From: Burkholderiaceae bacterium
GTDB lineage: Bacteria; Pseudomonadota; Gammaproteobacteria; Burkholderiales; Burkholderiaceae_D
Assembly (NCBI GenBank): GCA_019745005.1
Contig: JAIETO010000113.1
Span: 1-58,221 of the forward strand
Reading direction: 5' to 3'
DNA length: 58,221 nt
Shown here: positions 19,225-28,385 of the stretch, one piece after another
Position numbering within the stretch: the stretch's first letter is position 1
Layout of the letters: the number at the start of each line of letters is the position of its first letter
The notes under the pieces: generated by a model
Databases searched by the model: none
What the model was told of the DNA's origin: nothing
Seen by the model: only the letters and a program-made list of their open reading frames with translations
Translations under genes and position numbers: made by a program

Positions 19225-19680
19225 GTGGCAACTAAATCATCAAAATCGACTGCAGCAGTCAACCAAACTCCAGCCCCACTCACTGAAGAAGAAATTCTCA
19301 AGATGGGCGAGAGCGACTATATGAATGCGGCGCAATTGGCGTTTTTTAAGGCGCGTCTGCAACAACTAGAAAAAGATTTGCTTAAAAATGCCGATGAAAC
19401 CACCGAGCATTTGCGTGAAACCGTCTTGGTGCCTGATCCTGCCGATCGTGCCACGATCGAAGAAGAGCATGCCTTAGAGTTACGGACCCGCGATCGTGAA
19501 CGCAAATTGCTACGCAAAGTGCAACAATCGATTTTAAGCATTGATGAAGGCGAATATGGTTGGTGCGAAGAAACGGGTGAGCCAATCGGCATACCGCGCT
19601 TATTAGCCCGCCCTACGGCGACCTTATCGCTGGAGGCGCAACAACGCCGCGAAATGAAGCAAAAACTGTACGGTGACTAA
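19225..19680 (+). CDS. dksA: RNA polymerase-binding transcription factor DksA
   Basis: FFKARLQQLEKDLLKNADETTEHLRE...DPADRATIEEEHALELRTRDRERKLLRKVQQSILSIDEGEYGWCEETGEPIGIPRLLARPTATLSLEAQQRRE; GTG start. Confidence 0.95.
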   Translation: MATKSSKSTAAVNQTPAPLTEEEILKMGESDYMNAAQLAFFKARLQQLEKDLLKNADETTEHLRETVLVPDPADRATIEEEHALELRTRDRERKLLRKVQQSILSIDEGEYGWCEETGEPIGIPRLLARPTATLSLEAQQRREMKQKLYGD

Positions 19681-19687
19681 AAGTTAA

Positions 19688-19717
19688 AAAAGCGCGCAAT
19701 ACAACGCGCTTTTTTTA
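19688..19717 (+). terminator. Rho-independent terminator of dksA
   Basis: AAAAGCGCG-CAATACAA-CGCGCTTTTTTT immediately after the dksA stop. Confidence 0.85.
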
Positions 19718-19796
19718 GATTAATTGATGCAACTGTGTTGCAAATTTTCTTGTAGGTTTTAGTGTATCAAAACGGAAATGCGTAGAATTGCGCCCC

Positions 19797-19902
19797 AATT
19801 CCATTTCCAAATCAATTGTGACTAGGCGATGTGCCGCAGACAGTGCGGTCGCATGACACGTTGAAGGCGACAACGACACGATGGATTTAGAAATGGAGTA
19901 AC
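19797..19902 (+). repeat. Dispersed palindromic repeat family R4, long copy
   Basis: AATTCCATTTCCAAATCAATTGTGACTAGGCG...CGACAACGACACGATGGATTTAGAAATGGAGTAACA; ends match the copy at 27102. Confidence 0.8.
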
Positions 19903-20033
19903 AAGTAAATTGTGCCGTTTTTCTGCGAAAATACGAGCGCTCGTCCTGCGGTGAAGCAGATCGGAATGAGTTCACTGCAGGGGAAACTTCGATTGCGATA
20001 AAACGCAAACGTCCACCATTCATTGAGATTGAA

Positions 20034-20429
20034 TTGAAGACCGTTCGATTTAGCCATTTTTCACGTTACAGCAAAACTTTGTTTTGCTTACTGTTGCCCG
20101 CTTTATTGCTGGCGCAGTGGGTGGGCTTGGCACATCGTATTGCGCACTCGGGCATCGCCAGCAATCCGCCAACCATTAGTTTGTCTGCAGGTGCAAATTC
20201 GCATAATTTGCTGAGCAATTTACCCTTCAACGACGACCCAAAACTTCATTCCTGTATTGCATTAGACGCCACGACTTGTGCCGATTTTTTGCACACGCCA
20301 AATGCTTTGTTGGTGGTTCATGCTAATGGTCAAAGCGCACCACTCCCCGATCCATTCAAATTGGTCCTCCTTGAAACCGAACGGTTTTACCCTTCGCGCG
20401 CGCCGCCGCTAATGACAGCACACGCCTAA
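20034..20429 (+). CDS. Hypothetical exported/membrane-anchored protein upstream of TonB receptor
   Basis: 131 aa, TTG start, N-terminal hydrophobic segment, HSCIALDATTCADFLHTP; no named family. Confidence 0.65.
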   Translation: MKTVRFSHFSRYSKTLFCLLLPALLLAQWVGLAHRIAHSGIASNPPTISLSAGANSHNLLSNLPFNDDPKLHSCIALDATTCADFLHTPNALLVVHANGQSAPLPDPFKLVLLETERFYPSRAPPLMTAHA

Positions 20430-20533
20430 TTAGGCGGCGTTTCTGCAATCTCGAATAGTTCCTTAGTGGTTCGAAGCCTCGCGCTGCAATGCGCGTGACG
20501 ACCACTGCATCAAAACACACATTGGACTTAACT

Positions 20534-22567
20534 ATGCAATTTCAAACATGCCTCATGCGCGCGGCAGTGCTTTCTGCGCTAACGACGATGTCATTATCAG
20601 TCAGCGCGCAATCTAACGATGAAAGCAACCCAAACAAAACCGATCAAGTCAGCACCGTAACCTTGACATCAGCACCATTTGGAAAAGCTGATGGCTTGCA
20701 AATACTGAATCCCGCCAAAATCCTTTCGGGGCCTGAGTTGAAAGCGAAAGTGGGAACTTCACTTGGAGAAACCTTAGGCAGTGAATTAGGCGTTGCCGCG
20801 TCCGGTTTTGGCGCTGGTGCATCACGCCCGATTATTCGTGGCTTGGAAGGCCCACGTGTAAAAATCTTGCAAAATGGTTTATCGGTGGCAGATGTCTCCA
20901 GCCTTTCGAATGACCACGCCGTCGCGACCGAAAGCTCGACCGCGCAGCAAATCGAAATTTTGCGTGGCCCCTCAGCATTGCTGTATGGCAGTGGTGCGAT
21001 AGGCGGCCTCGTTAATGTGATCGACAACCGCATACCAACCAGCTTAAATAAACAAATCTCTGGTGAGGCGGAATTACGATACGGCACAGTAAATAAGGAA
21101 AAAAGCGCTAGTGCAGCGCTCGATGGGTCGGGCGGTGAAATTGCGTGGCATTTTGACGGCAATGCGCGAAAGACTGATGACTACCGTATCCCTGGCCGTA
21201 CCGAACGGAATAACCCTGATGCGCCAAGCGGGAATTTACCAACGAGCTTTACAAGGGAAACCAGCGTCACAGGCGGCTTATCACTGATCCAAAATTGGGG
21301 TTATGTAGGCGTAGCAATTCAAAATTTGAATGATAAGTACGGGATTCCCACCGACGAAAAATCTTTCATCGATTTGCAGCAAACTCGCTATGACCTAAGT
21401 GGAACAATCAAAACTCCCTTTCCGCATTTTAAAGATTTGCAGATTAAGGCTGCCTATACAGACTACAAGCATAGCGAAAACGCGGAAGACGGCAGTGCCT
21501 TAAGTAACTTCAAAAATCGTTCGGCGGAGACACGACTTACCATCGCCCATGATGCTTGGGCAGGCTGGGAGGGTGTGTGGGGCATACAAACAGAAAATAC
21601 ACGATTCTCAGCACTGTCTGCGAGCACTGGTAGACCAGACACGGTGCCCACTACAAATTCCAAAACCTTTGCTGCATTCGCCGTTGAACAACAGCAATTT
21701 GGCAATGTGGTTGTCAATGTCGGCGGCCGTATAGAAAACGTCGTACGTAAGCCGACGGCAGAGTTTCAACTTCAAAAACGTGACTTCACTTTAGGATCTG
21801 CATCGATCGGCGCACTCTGGCAAATTTCCAAAGAATACGCTGCTGGGGCAACGGTATCGTATGCACAACGTGCCCCAACCACAGAGGAGCTGTACTCAGA
21901 CGGACCACATGAATCCACCGCGACATTTGACATTGGCAATATTCGGCTGGGAAAAGAAAATTCCCGCAATTTAGAGCTAAGTCTGCAAAAATCAACTGGA
22001 AAAATCCGCTGGAAAATCAACGCATTTGTGAACAAAATCGACAATTTTGTATATGGCAGCACGGATAATGTTTTCGTCAGCGAGGAAGGCGTACCTGAAC
22101 TGGGTGGCGTGTTCCTGCGCAGAGATTGGAGCCAAGCAGCGGCGACGATTCGAGGTGCGGAAGCGGAGTTGAGCTACAACGAACATGGCGAAGGCTTATC
22201 GCTACGCGGATTTGCCGATACTTCGCGCGGACGACTGGATAACTTAGGTAATTTGCCACTGCAACCAGCCAGCCGCATCGGCACAGATATCGGCTACCGA
22301 CACGCTGGATGGCGCGGCGTTTTAAGCGTAGTGCACGCGAAGGCACAAGAGAGGCTCGCCAGTTTTGAAACCTTCTCAACGCCGTCATATACAAAAGTCG
22401 ATTTCAACCTATCGTATTCGCACCCGTTCTATAACAGCCAACTTACTTGGTTCGCCTACGGGAAGAACCTGTTTAATCAAGACATACGCTTAGCAACCTC
22501 AGTTCTGCGCGAAACCGTTCCGCAACCAGGTCGCGGCGTGGTGCTTGGGGTGCGGGCTGCGTTTTAA
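20534..22567 (+). CDS. TonB-dependent receptor (ZnuD-like, probable metal uptake)
   Basis: Plug domain RPIIRGLEGPRVKILQNGLSVADVSSLSNDHAVATESSTAQQIEILRGPSALLYGSGAIGGLVNVIDNRIP; C-terminal beta-strand ending VRAAF. ORF track starts 20489. Confidence 0.92.
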   Translation: MQFQTCLMRAAVLSALTTMSLSVSAQSNDESNPNKTDQVSTVTLTSAPFGKADGLQILNPAKILSGPELKAKVGTSLGETLGSELGVAASGFGAGASRPIIRGLEGPRVKILQNGLSVADVSSLSNDHAVATESSTAQQIEILRGPSALLYGSGAIGGLVNVIDNRIPTSLNKQISGEAELRYGTVNKEKSASAALDGSGGEIAWHFDGNARKTDDYRIPGRTERNNPDAPSGNLPTSFTRETSVTGGLSLIQNWGYVGVAIQNLNDKYGIPTDEKSFIDLQQTRYDLSGTIKTPFPHFKDLQIKAAYTDYKHSENAEDGSALSNFKNRSAETRLTIAHDAWAGWEGVWGIQTENTRFSALSASTGRPDTVPTTNSKTFAAFAVEQQQFGNVVVNVGGRIENVVRKPTAEFQLQKRDFTLGSASIGALWQISKEYAAGATVSYAQRAPTTEELYSDGPHESTATFDIGNIRLGKENSRNLELSLQKSTGKIRWKINAFVNKIDNFVYGSTDNVFVSEEGVPELGGVFLRRDWSQAAATIRGAEAELSYNEHGEGLSLRGFADTSRGRLDNLGNLPLQPASRIGTDIGYRHAGWRGVLSVVHAKAQERLASFETFSTPSYTKVDFNLSYSHPFYNSQLTWFAYGKNLFNQDIRLATSVLRETVPQPGRGVVLGVRAAF

Positions 22568-22987
22568 TTGATTGCGTGCCAGCCCTAGCATCCCTTGTGG
22601 TACGCGAGAAGTGGTCTCATACGACGGACAAAAAGACAGGCAAAGAATTTGTAAAATCCTGTAACTTTCTTTCTGTCAATAGATCACTTTTCGCTTCTTC
22701 GCAGCATTTACATTTTTAATGTAGCCGCAGAAAATTGGCGGCTTTTAATGGACATAGCCTGCAGGTTGCTTAATTTTCACACCTTTTTATTTTTAACATC
22801 GAATTGCAGCGACGCCCGCAAAGCTAAAATATTGAAGCGCAACGACAAGCGGACTTAAGAAAGTGGATTAACAACGTTGTGCACATTCAGTCTATACTTA
22901 GACCTTAGTAATTAATTGGCATTGAATGTCGCTAATTTTCATCAAGCGCACTCATCAATAATCTATTTCATCCATTCCAAGGTCATC

Positions 22988-24400
22988 GTGGGGATTTTTT
23001 CGCTTTTCGGTAAGAAACCACCCAATCAGGAGAAACCTTCTCCCGATAAGACCTCGGCTAAAAAATCCAAATCGAGATCCGGCAGCGAAAAACCGGTCGC
23101 GTCTCTACAAGACGACGAAGCCTTCAGCCAGACGATCATTGATCAGAAACACAAAGCACGCGCCACCGAGCGCAAAATCGACGCCATTGAATTTGAAATG
23201 ACGCGCGACATAGGGCGCAGCAAGTCACCACAAATGTCGACTGCTTCGATCATGAATACATCGCACGAACCTAGTCCAAACCCCTTGGCGCGTGAACCGG
23301 TTCCCTTAGAGTTTCAAAGTACCTTGGCGATGGAAGTCGCCAACACCGACTACTTACTCAACCATACTGATGTAGCAGCAGTCACTTTAACTGCTTCTGA
23401 ATCTGTACCTTTGTTAGAAGAAGCGGCGATCTTATTTGCCAGCGATCAACGTGAAGTGGCAGAGCATATGCTCAGGGGCGCAATCGAGGAAGATAAACTC
23501 GGTGGCGCGTTACAAATCGCTTGGTTTATGCTGTTTGATTTATACCAAATAGGGAACAAACAAACGCAATTTGATGAACTCTCACTTGAATACGCGAGCG
23601 CATTTGAGATGTCGCCATCAGTGTGGAAAGATTTATCGAACAGGCGCGAACAGCAAGTCGAAAGTGTCGATGTGGCAGCAACGCCAAGCATTGTTTTCCC
23701 AAGCAAATTAGATACTGGGATTATCAAGTCAATCGAGAAACTCAATAGCTTGGGTGCAAAAAGTCGCAGCATCAAATTGGATTTCACCCGCGTAAAAGAA
23801 GTCGATCCCATCGGCTGCGGCCTCTTGTTGCGCGCCTTGAAAGGGCTCAAAAAAACGGGACACGACCTCACGCTGCTGGGCGCGCAAGAGTTCGCCAATA
23901 AGATTCGGGGCATGCTCGAAGTCGGGCGACGGGATGAGACCGAAGCACCATGGTTGTTACTGCTAGAAATACTCCAACTGCTGCAACTTGAAAAGGCGTT
24001 CGAAGAAGCCAGTATCGACTATTGCGTCACTTTTGAAGTATCGCCGCCATCGTTCGAAGCGCCATCAAATAAAGTCACGACAGCACTTGCCGAGGTGAAC
24101 ATCGAGGAAGATCTAATTTCCGATAAGTTTCTAATGCCCGCCGTCATTGAGGGCAGCACCGAACATCTAATTAGCCGCATCCATAGTCATGCTGAGATTC
24201 ACAAGACCGTGATACTTGATTGTTCAGAGTTAGAGCGGGTTGAGTTCGGCGCTTCTGCGCAATTGCTCAGTGGTTTGGTCCCGCTAGCAGCAAAAAAAGA
24301 CACGACGATACAATTCCAAGACGTCAATTACTTGGTATTGAGCCTCTTTAATGCAATGGGCCTCAAAAACGTTGCCGAAATCTATCCACGTAAGCACTAA
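22988..24400 (+). CDS. STAS-domain-containing protein (two STAS-like regions)
   Basis: KSRSIKLDFTRVKEVDPIGCGLLLRALKGLKKTGHDLTLLGAQEFANKI and HKTVILDCSELERVEFGASAQLLSGLVPLAAKKDTTIQFQDVNYLV; GTG start VGIFSLFGKK likely; ORF track starts 22916. Confidence 0.75.
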   Translation: MGIFSLFGKKPPNQEKPSPDKTSAKKSKSRSGSEKPVASLQDDEAFSQTIIDQKHKARATERKIDAIEFEMTRDIGRSKSPQMSTASIMNTSHEPSPNPLAREPVPLEFQSTLAMEVANTDYLLNHTDVAAVTLTASESVPLLEEAAILFASDQREVAEHMLRGAIEEDKLGGALQIAWFMLFDLYQIGNKQTQFDELSLEYASAFEMSPSVWKDLSNRREQQVESVDVAATPSIVFPSKLDTGIIKSIEKLNSLGAKSRSIKLDFTRVKEVDPIGCGLLLRALKGLKKTGHDLTLLGAQEFANKIRGMLEVGRRDETEAPWLLLLEILQLLQLEKAFEEASIDYCVTFEVSPPSFEAPSNKVTTALAEVNIEEDLISDKFLMPAVIEGSTEHLISRIHSHAEIHKTVILDCSELERVEFGASAQLLSGLVPLAAKKDTTIQFQDVNYLVLSLFNAMGLKNVAEIYPRKH

Positions 24401-24554
24401 TTCTCGACCTTGATCGACTGCGTCACGTAGTCACGGCTTGTAATTTCAGAAGAACATCCCCATTTTCAGTTGAATCGCTTTCTGCGAACGTATTCCACGG
24501 CTTTCTACCGCTTATACACCTTGCGTTTTATACTTGAGGTACAAGGCTCCTACA

Positions 24555-24677
24555 AGAGACCTCTGCACAACTGTAGCGAGCGGTCGAAGTTTGCGTTGAG
24601 AAGCGCACCTGGTCGACTGTACCGCGAGCATCGCAAACACAAAATTCGGCTGCGCAGTAAGTTGTGCAGAGGTCTCT
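24555..24677 (+). repeat. Dispersed repeat family R1, best-preserved copy with perfect 18-bp terminal inverted repeats
   Basis: AGAGACCTCTGCACAACT at 24555-24572 and its exact reverse complement AGTTGTGCAGAGGTCTCT at 24660-24677; core GTAGCGAGCGGTCGAAGTTTGCGTTGAGAAGCGCACCTGGTCGACTGTACCGCGAGC. Confidence 0.9.
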
Positions 24678-24718
24678 ACAATACGATTTGCTGGAAAGCC
24701 ACACTGACAGAGGACAAC

Positions 24719-25255
24719 ATGGAACAATTTCACGGCACAACCATCCTGACCGTTCGACGCGGAAACACCGTTGCATTAGGCGGAGATGGTCAAGTTACTT
24801 TAGGCAATATCGTCATGAAAGGCACGGCGCGCAAAGTGCGCAAGCTTTATCACAATAAAGTGTTGGCGGGTTTTGCTGGCGGCACGGCTGACGCCTTCAC
24901 ATTAATTGAGCGTTTTGAATCGAAGTTGGAGAAGCATCAGGGTCACTTGATGCGCGCCTCGGTCGAACTGGCCAAAGACTGGCGCACTGATCGCATGCTG
25001 CGGCGCCTCGAAGCCATGCTCTTAGTGGCCGACCGCGACACCACCTTGGTCATTACTGGGAATGGTGATGTGCTTGAGCCAAACGAAGGAATTGGTGCAA
25101 TCGGCTCTGGTGGCACCTTCGCCCAATCTGCCGCCATTGCGCTGTTTCAAAATACGGATTTATCGCCTGTCGAAATCGTCAAAAAATCGCTGACCATCGC
25201 CGGCGAATTGTGTATCTACACGAATTTGTCCCACACGATCGAAACCTTAGAATAA
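24719..25255 (+). CDS. hslV: ATP-dependent protease subunit HslV
   Basis: [70 protein letters not shown] track start 24470 extends through the upstream R1 repeat. Confidence 0.97.
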   Translation: MEQFHGTTILTVRRGNTVALGGDGQVTLGNIVMKGTARKVRKLYHNKVLAGFAGGTADAFTLIERFESKLEKHQGHLMRASVELAKDWRTDRMLRRLEAMLLVADRDTTLVITGNGDVLEPNEGIGAIGSGGTFAQSAAIALFQNTDLSPVEIVKKSLTIAGELCIYTNLSHTIETLE

Positions 25256-25269
25256 GAGGAAAAACGAGC

Positions 25270-26616
25270 ATGAATATGACTCCCCAAGAAATTGTTTCTG
25301 AACTCGATAAGCATGTGGTCGGGCAAGACAAGGCCAAGCGTGCCGTAGCGATCGCGTTGCGCAATCGTTGGCGGCGTCAGCAAGTGGCTGAGCCGTTGCG
25401 CCATGAAATCACACCTAAAAACATACTCATGATTGGCCCGACTGGTGTGGGCAAGACAGAAATTGCACGCCGTTTAGCAAAATTAGCCGGTGCGCCGTTT
25501 ATCAAAATCGAAGCAACAAAGTTTACCGAAGTCGGCTACGTAGGACGCGATGTCGACACCATTATTCGCGATCTCATCGATATCGGAATTAAGCAAACGC
25601 GCGAAGCAGCAACGCGTAAAGTAAGGGCGCGTGCGGAAGACGCGGCAGAAGACCGCATTCTCGATATTCTGTTGCCGCCCGTACGTCATGCGGACGTCAC
25701 GCTTGATGGCGATGCCGGAAAAAGTGTTGATGCGGCACCCAACCCTACGCGTCAAACCTTTCGTAAGCGCTTACGCGAAGGTAGCTTAGACGATAAAGAG
25801 ATCAGCATCGACGTGGCAGAAGCCGCGCCGCAGATGGAGATTATGGCGCCTCCTGGCATGGAAGAAATGACCGAGCAAATCAAGTCCATGTTCTCCGGTG
25901 TGGGTGGAGGTCGCAAAAAAACTCGTACACTGAAAATCAAAGAAGCGCTCAAGTTATTGATTGAAGAAGAGGCAGCTAAGCTGGTTAATGAGGACGAGTT
26001 AAAGCAAGATGCCATTCACAATGTCGAGCAAAACGGCATCGTGTTTCTCGACGAAATCGACAAAATCGCCTCCCGCTCTGAAACTGGCGGCGCAGAGGTG
26101 TCGCGCGCCGGTGTACAGCGCGACCTTTTGCCCTTGGTAGAAGGGACAACGGTGAATACCAAATACGGTATGATCAAAACGGACCACATTTTGTTCATTG
26201 CCTCTGGCGCATTTCATTTTGCCAAACCATCTGATTTGATTCCCGAATTGCAGGGTCGTTTTCCAATACGGGTTGAGCTCGAATCCTTATCAATCGCAGA
26301 CTTTGTGCGCATACTCACCAGCACCGATGCCTGTTTAACGCGGCAGTATGAGGCCTTATTAGCGACGGAAGAAGTGACTGTGGATTTTACCGAGCAAGGC
26401 ATAGAAAGGCTCGCAGGGATTGCCTTTTCAGTCAACGAAACCACTGAGAACATCGGTGCACGGCGGCTCTACACAGTGATGGAAAAATTATTAGAAGAAA
26501 TCTCATTTAATGCGCATCAGCATCAAGGAAAAACCGTCGTAATTGATGCGACATACGTAGAGCAGCGCCTAGAAGCCTTATCCGTGAATGAAGATTTGTC
26601 GCGCTATGTGTTGTAA
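25270..26616 (+). CDS. hslU: ATP-dependent protease ATPase subunit HslU
   Basis: [37 protein letters not shown], Walker [36 protein letters not shown]. Confidence 0.98.
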   Translation: MNMTPQEIVSELDKHVVGQDKAKRAVAIALRNRWRRQQVAEPLRHEITPKNILMIGPTGVGKTEIARRLAKLAGAPFIKIEATKFTEVGYVGRDVDTIIRDLIDIGIKQTREAATRKVRARAEDAAEDRILDILLPPVRHADVTLDGDAGKSVDAAPNPTRQTFRKRLREGSLDDKEISIDVAEAAPQMEIMAPPGMEEMTEQIKSMFSGVGGGRKKTRTLKIKEALKLLIEEEAAKLVNEDELKQDAIHNVEQNGIVFLDEIDKIASRSETGGAEVSRAGVQRDLLPLVEGTTVNTKYGMIKTDHILFIASGAFHFAKPSDLIPELQGRFPIRVELESLSIADFVRILTSTDACLTRQYEALLATEEVTVDFTEQGIERLAGIAFSVNETTENIGARRLYTVMEKLLEEISFNAHQHQGKTVVIDATYVEQRLEALSVNEDLSRYVL

Positions 26617-26642
26617 TCCTAGTCAGATGACGAGCTGAGCTG

Positions 26643-26837
26643 ATGGCCAAGCAATCCAACAAAGCGCGGCAGAAGCTGGTTTTTAAGCTGGAACCAGGCC
26701 AAACCAAGCCGCGCAATCTGGTCGCCGCGAATGCCAAACAGAGCGGCGCAGGCAGCCATAAAAAACCACCGGCGGCGTTACGTCGAGCCGAAAAGCAAGC
26801 ATTAAAAAAACTTCACGCAGACGAAGATAAGGTCTAA
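26643..26837 (+). CDS. Small basic hypothetical protein
   Basis: 64 aa, Lys/Arg-rich, MAKQSNKARQKLVFKLEPGQTKPRNLVAANAKQSGAG; directly downstream of hslU on the same strand. Confidence 0.55.
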   Translation: MAKQSNKARQKLVFKLEPGQTKPRNLVAANAKQSGAGSHKKPPAALRRAEKQALKKLHADEDKV

Positions 26838-26874
26838 ACTATTTGCAAATACTGCAACTGAATGGTGGGGCAGC

Positions 26875-27078
26875 ATGGCAAGTTGTCGACGTCGAAAAAT
26901 CCAATTCAAGTTTCGTCGACCTCGGCGACGGCGTGATTTGTTGTCTCGCATGTTGGTCGACATTGGCATCGCTTATGCCCCCAGCTTAGGAAAAAATAGC
27001 ACTGCAGAATTTTTGCGCAGCAGTGCCATTCCTTATAGCGTTATTCAACGCGTGTTATCAACAGCACCGAGTTTTTAA
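26875..27078 (+). CDS. Small hypothetical protein
   Basis: 67 aa, C-terminal LRSSAIPYSVIQRVLS; no family named. Confidence 0.4.
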   Translation: MASCRRRKIQFKFRRPRRRRDLLSRMLVDIGIAYAPSLGKNSTAEFLRSSAIPYSVIQRVLSTAPSF

Positions 27079-27101
27079 CGCAAAACGACCGAGCTCGCAG
27101 C

Positions 27102-27182
27102 TTATTCCATTTCCAAATCAATTGTGTCTAGACGACGAGCCGAAGGCAACAACGACACGCGCGATTTAGAAATGGAATTACA
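27102..27182 (+). repeat. Dispersed palindromic repeat family R4, short copy overlapping the gpsA stop codon
   Basis: TTATTCCATTTCCAAATCAATTGTGTCTAGACGACGAGCCGAAGGCAACAACGACACGCGCGATTTAGAAATGGAATTACA. Confidence 0.8.
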
Positions 27183-28203
27183 AAGTTTCTTGCTTGGCGT
27201 CACGGGCTAACAGGCGTGCAATCATTTCCTGCGCGCTGATTTGATCAAATAAAACGGCCGCCACAGCGTTGGCGATGGGCATCTCAATCCCTAAACGATG
27301 AGCCAGACCCTGCACGGTTTGGGCGCAGCGCACGCCTTCTGCTACATGGCCTAGGTCTTGAACAATCTTTTCTAAAGCTTGGCCTTTGGCGAGTGCCAAA
27401 CCAACCTTGCGGTTGCGCGATAAGTCGCCGGTGCAAGTTAGGATGAGATCACCGACACCCGTCAAGCCCATCAAGGTTTCGTTGCGCCCGCCTAGGGCTT
27501 GGTTTAGTCGCGCAATTTCGGCCAGACCACGTGTCATCAAGGCTGCCCGTGCGTTCAAACCTAAACCCAAACCGTCCGCAACCCCGGTGGCGATGGCCAA
27601 AATATTTTTTACCGCCCCACCTACTTCAACGCCAATCACATCGTCGCTGGTGTACACACGCAAGGCGTTGCCGTGGGTAATATCGACCACTTGCTGACAC
27701 AGCGCGCCAGACGAGGAAGCGATAGTGAGCGCGCACGGCAAGCCTTTGGCAACTTCCTGCGCAAAAGAAGGCCCCGACAATGCACCAACAGGAACGGCAT
27801 CACCAAGCATTTCGTGGGCGATTTGGTGTGGCAAAAGCTGCGTTTCCTGTTCGAAGCCTTTGCATAGCCAAACCACGTGCGACAGAGGAAAAGCGGCACA
27901 TAGCTTTAAGGTTTCCCGCAGACCCGAAACGGAAGTGGCAATAATCAATAAACCTTGCTCGCTCGCATGTCGCATGGCAAGTGCGATATCTGCCGTGGCA
28001 AACAAGGTGTCAGGGAAACCAAAACCCGGTAAATATTGATTGTTGGCACGCTGTGTTTGCATACCTTGCATCACTTCGGGATTGCGCCCCCAGAGTACGA
28101 CCTTGTGACGTGCGGCGATCGAGAGCGCTAAAGCCGTACCCCATGCGCCTGCGCCGAGGATGGACACATTCCGTGCACGCGGCAGATTTGTTTCAGGAGT
28201 CAT
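27178..28203 (-). CDS. gpsA: NAD(P)H-dependent glycerol-3-phosphate dehydrogenase
   Basis: VSILGAGAWGTALALSIAARHKVVLWGRNPEV, VGALSGPSFAQEVAKGLPCALTIAS, GVEVGGAVKNILAIATGVADGLGLGLNARAALMTRGLAE. Confidence 0.97.
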   Translation of the reverse strand: MTPETNLPRARNVSILGAGAWGTALALSIAARHKVVLWGRNPEVMQGMQTQRANNQYLPGFGFPDTLFATADIALAMRHASEQGLLIIATSVSGLRETLKLCAAFPLSHVVWLCKGFEQETQLLPHQIAHEMLGDAVPVGALSGPSFAQEVAKGLPCALTIASSSGALCQQVVDITHGNALRVYTSDDVIGVEVGGAVKNILAIATGVADGLGLGLNARAALMTRGLAEIARLNQALGGRNETLMGLTGVGDLILTCTGDLSRNRKVGLALAKGQALEKIVQDLGHVAEGVRCAQTVQGLAHRLGIEMPIANAVAAVLFDQISAQEMIARLLARDAKQETL

Positions 28204-28225
28204 AGATGTGAAAAACAGATACAGT

Positions 28226-28300
28226 AGAGGGTATTTTTCCGATACGCTTTAAAATAAAGCGCATATGACGCAAAAACAAACAAAAAATTGGCAGTATAGG
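28226..28300. repeat. Dispersed A/T-rich repeat family R5 (AGAGGGTATTTTTCCGATACGCTTTAAAATAAAGCGCATATG ... GGCAGTATAGG)
   Basis: Module order (in reverse orientation) shared with other R5 copies. Confidence 0.6.
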
Positions 28301-28385
28301 TAATCTTCCATGATCGAGCTGAGTGTAGCCTCAATTACCACGTGGCGTCGCCATTCAAAAAACGGTGCTTCGCTGCGCGGCCCAA

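Noticed and set aside
24470-24718. N-terminal extension of HslV in the ORF track
   Set aside because: The HslV family start is [10 protein letters not shown] at 24719; upstream sequence is the R1 repeat.
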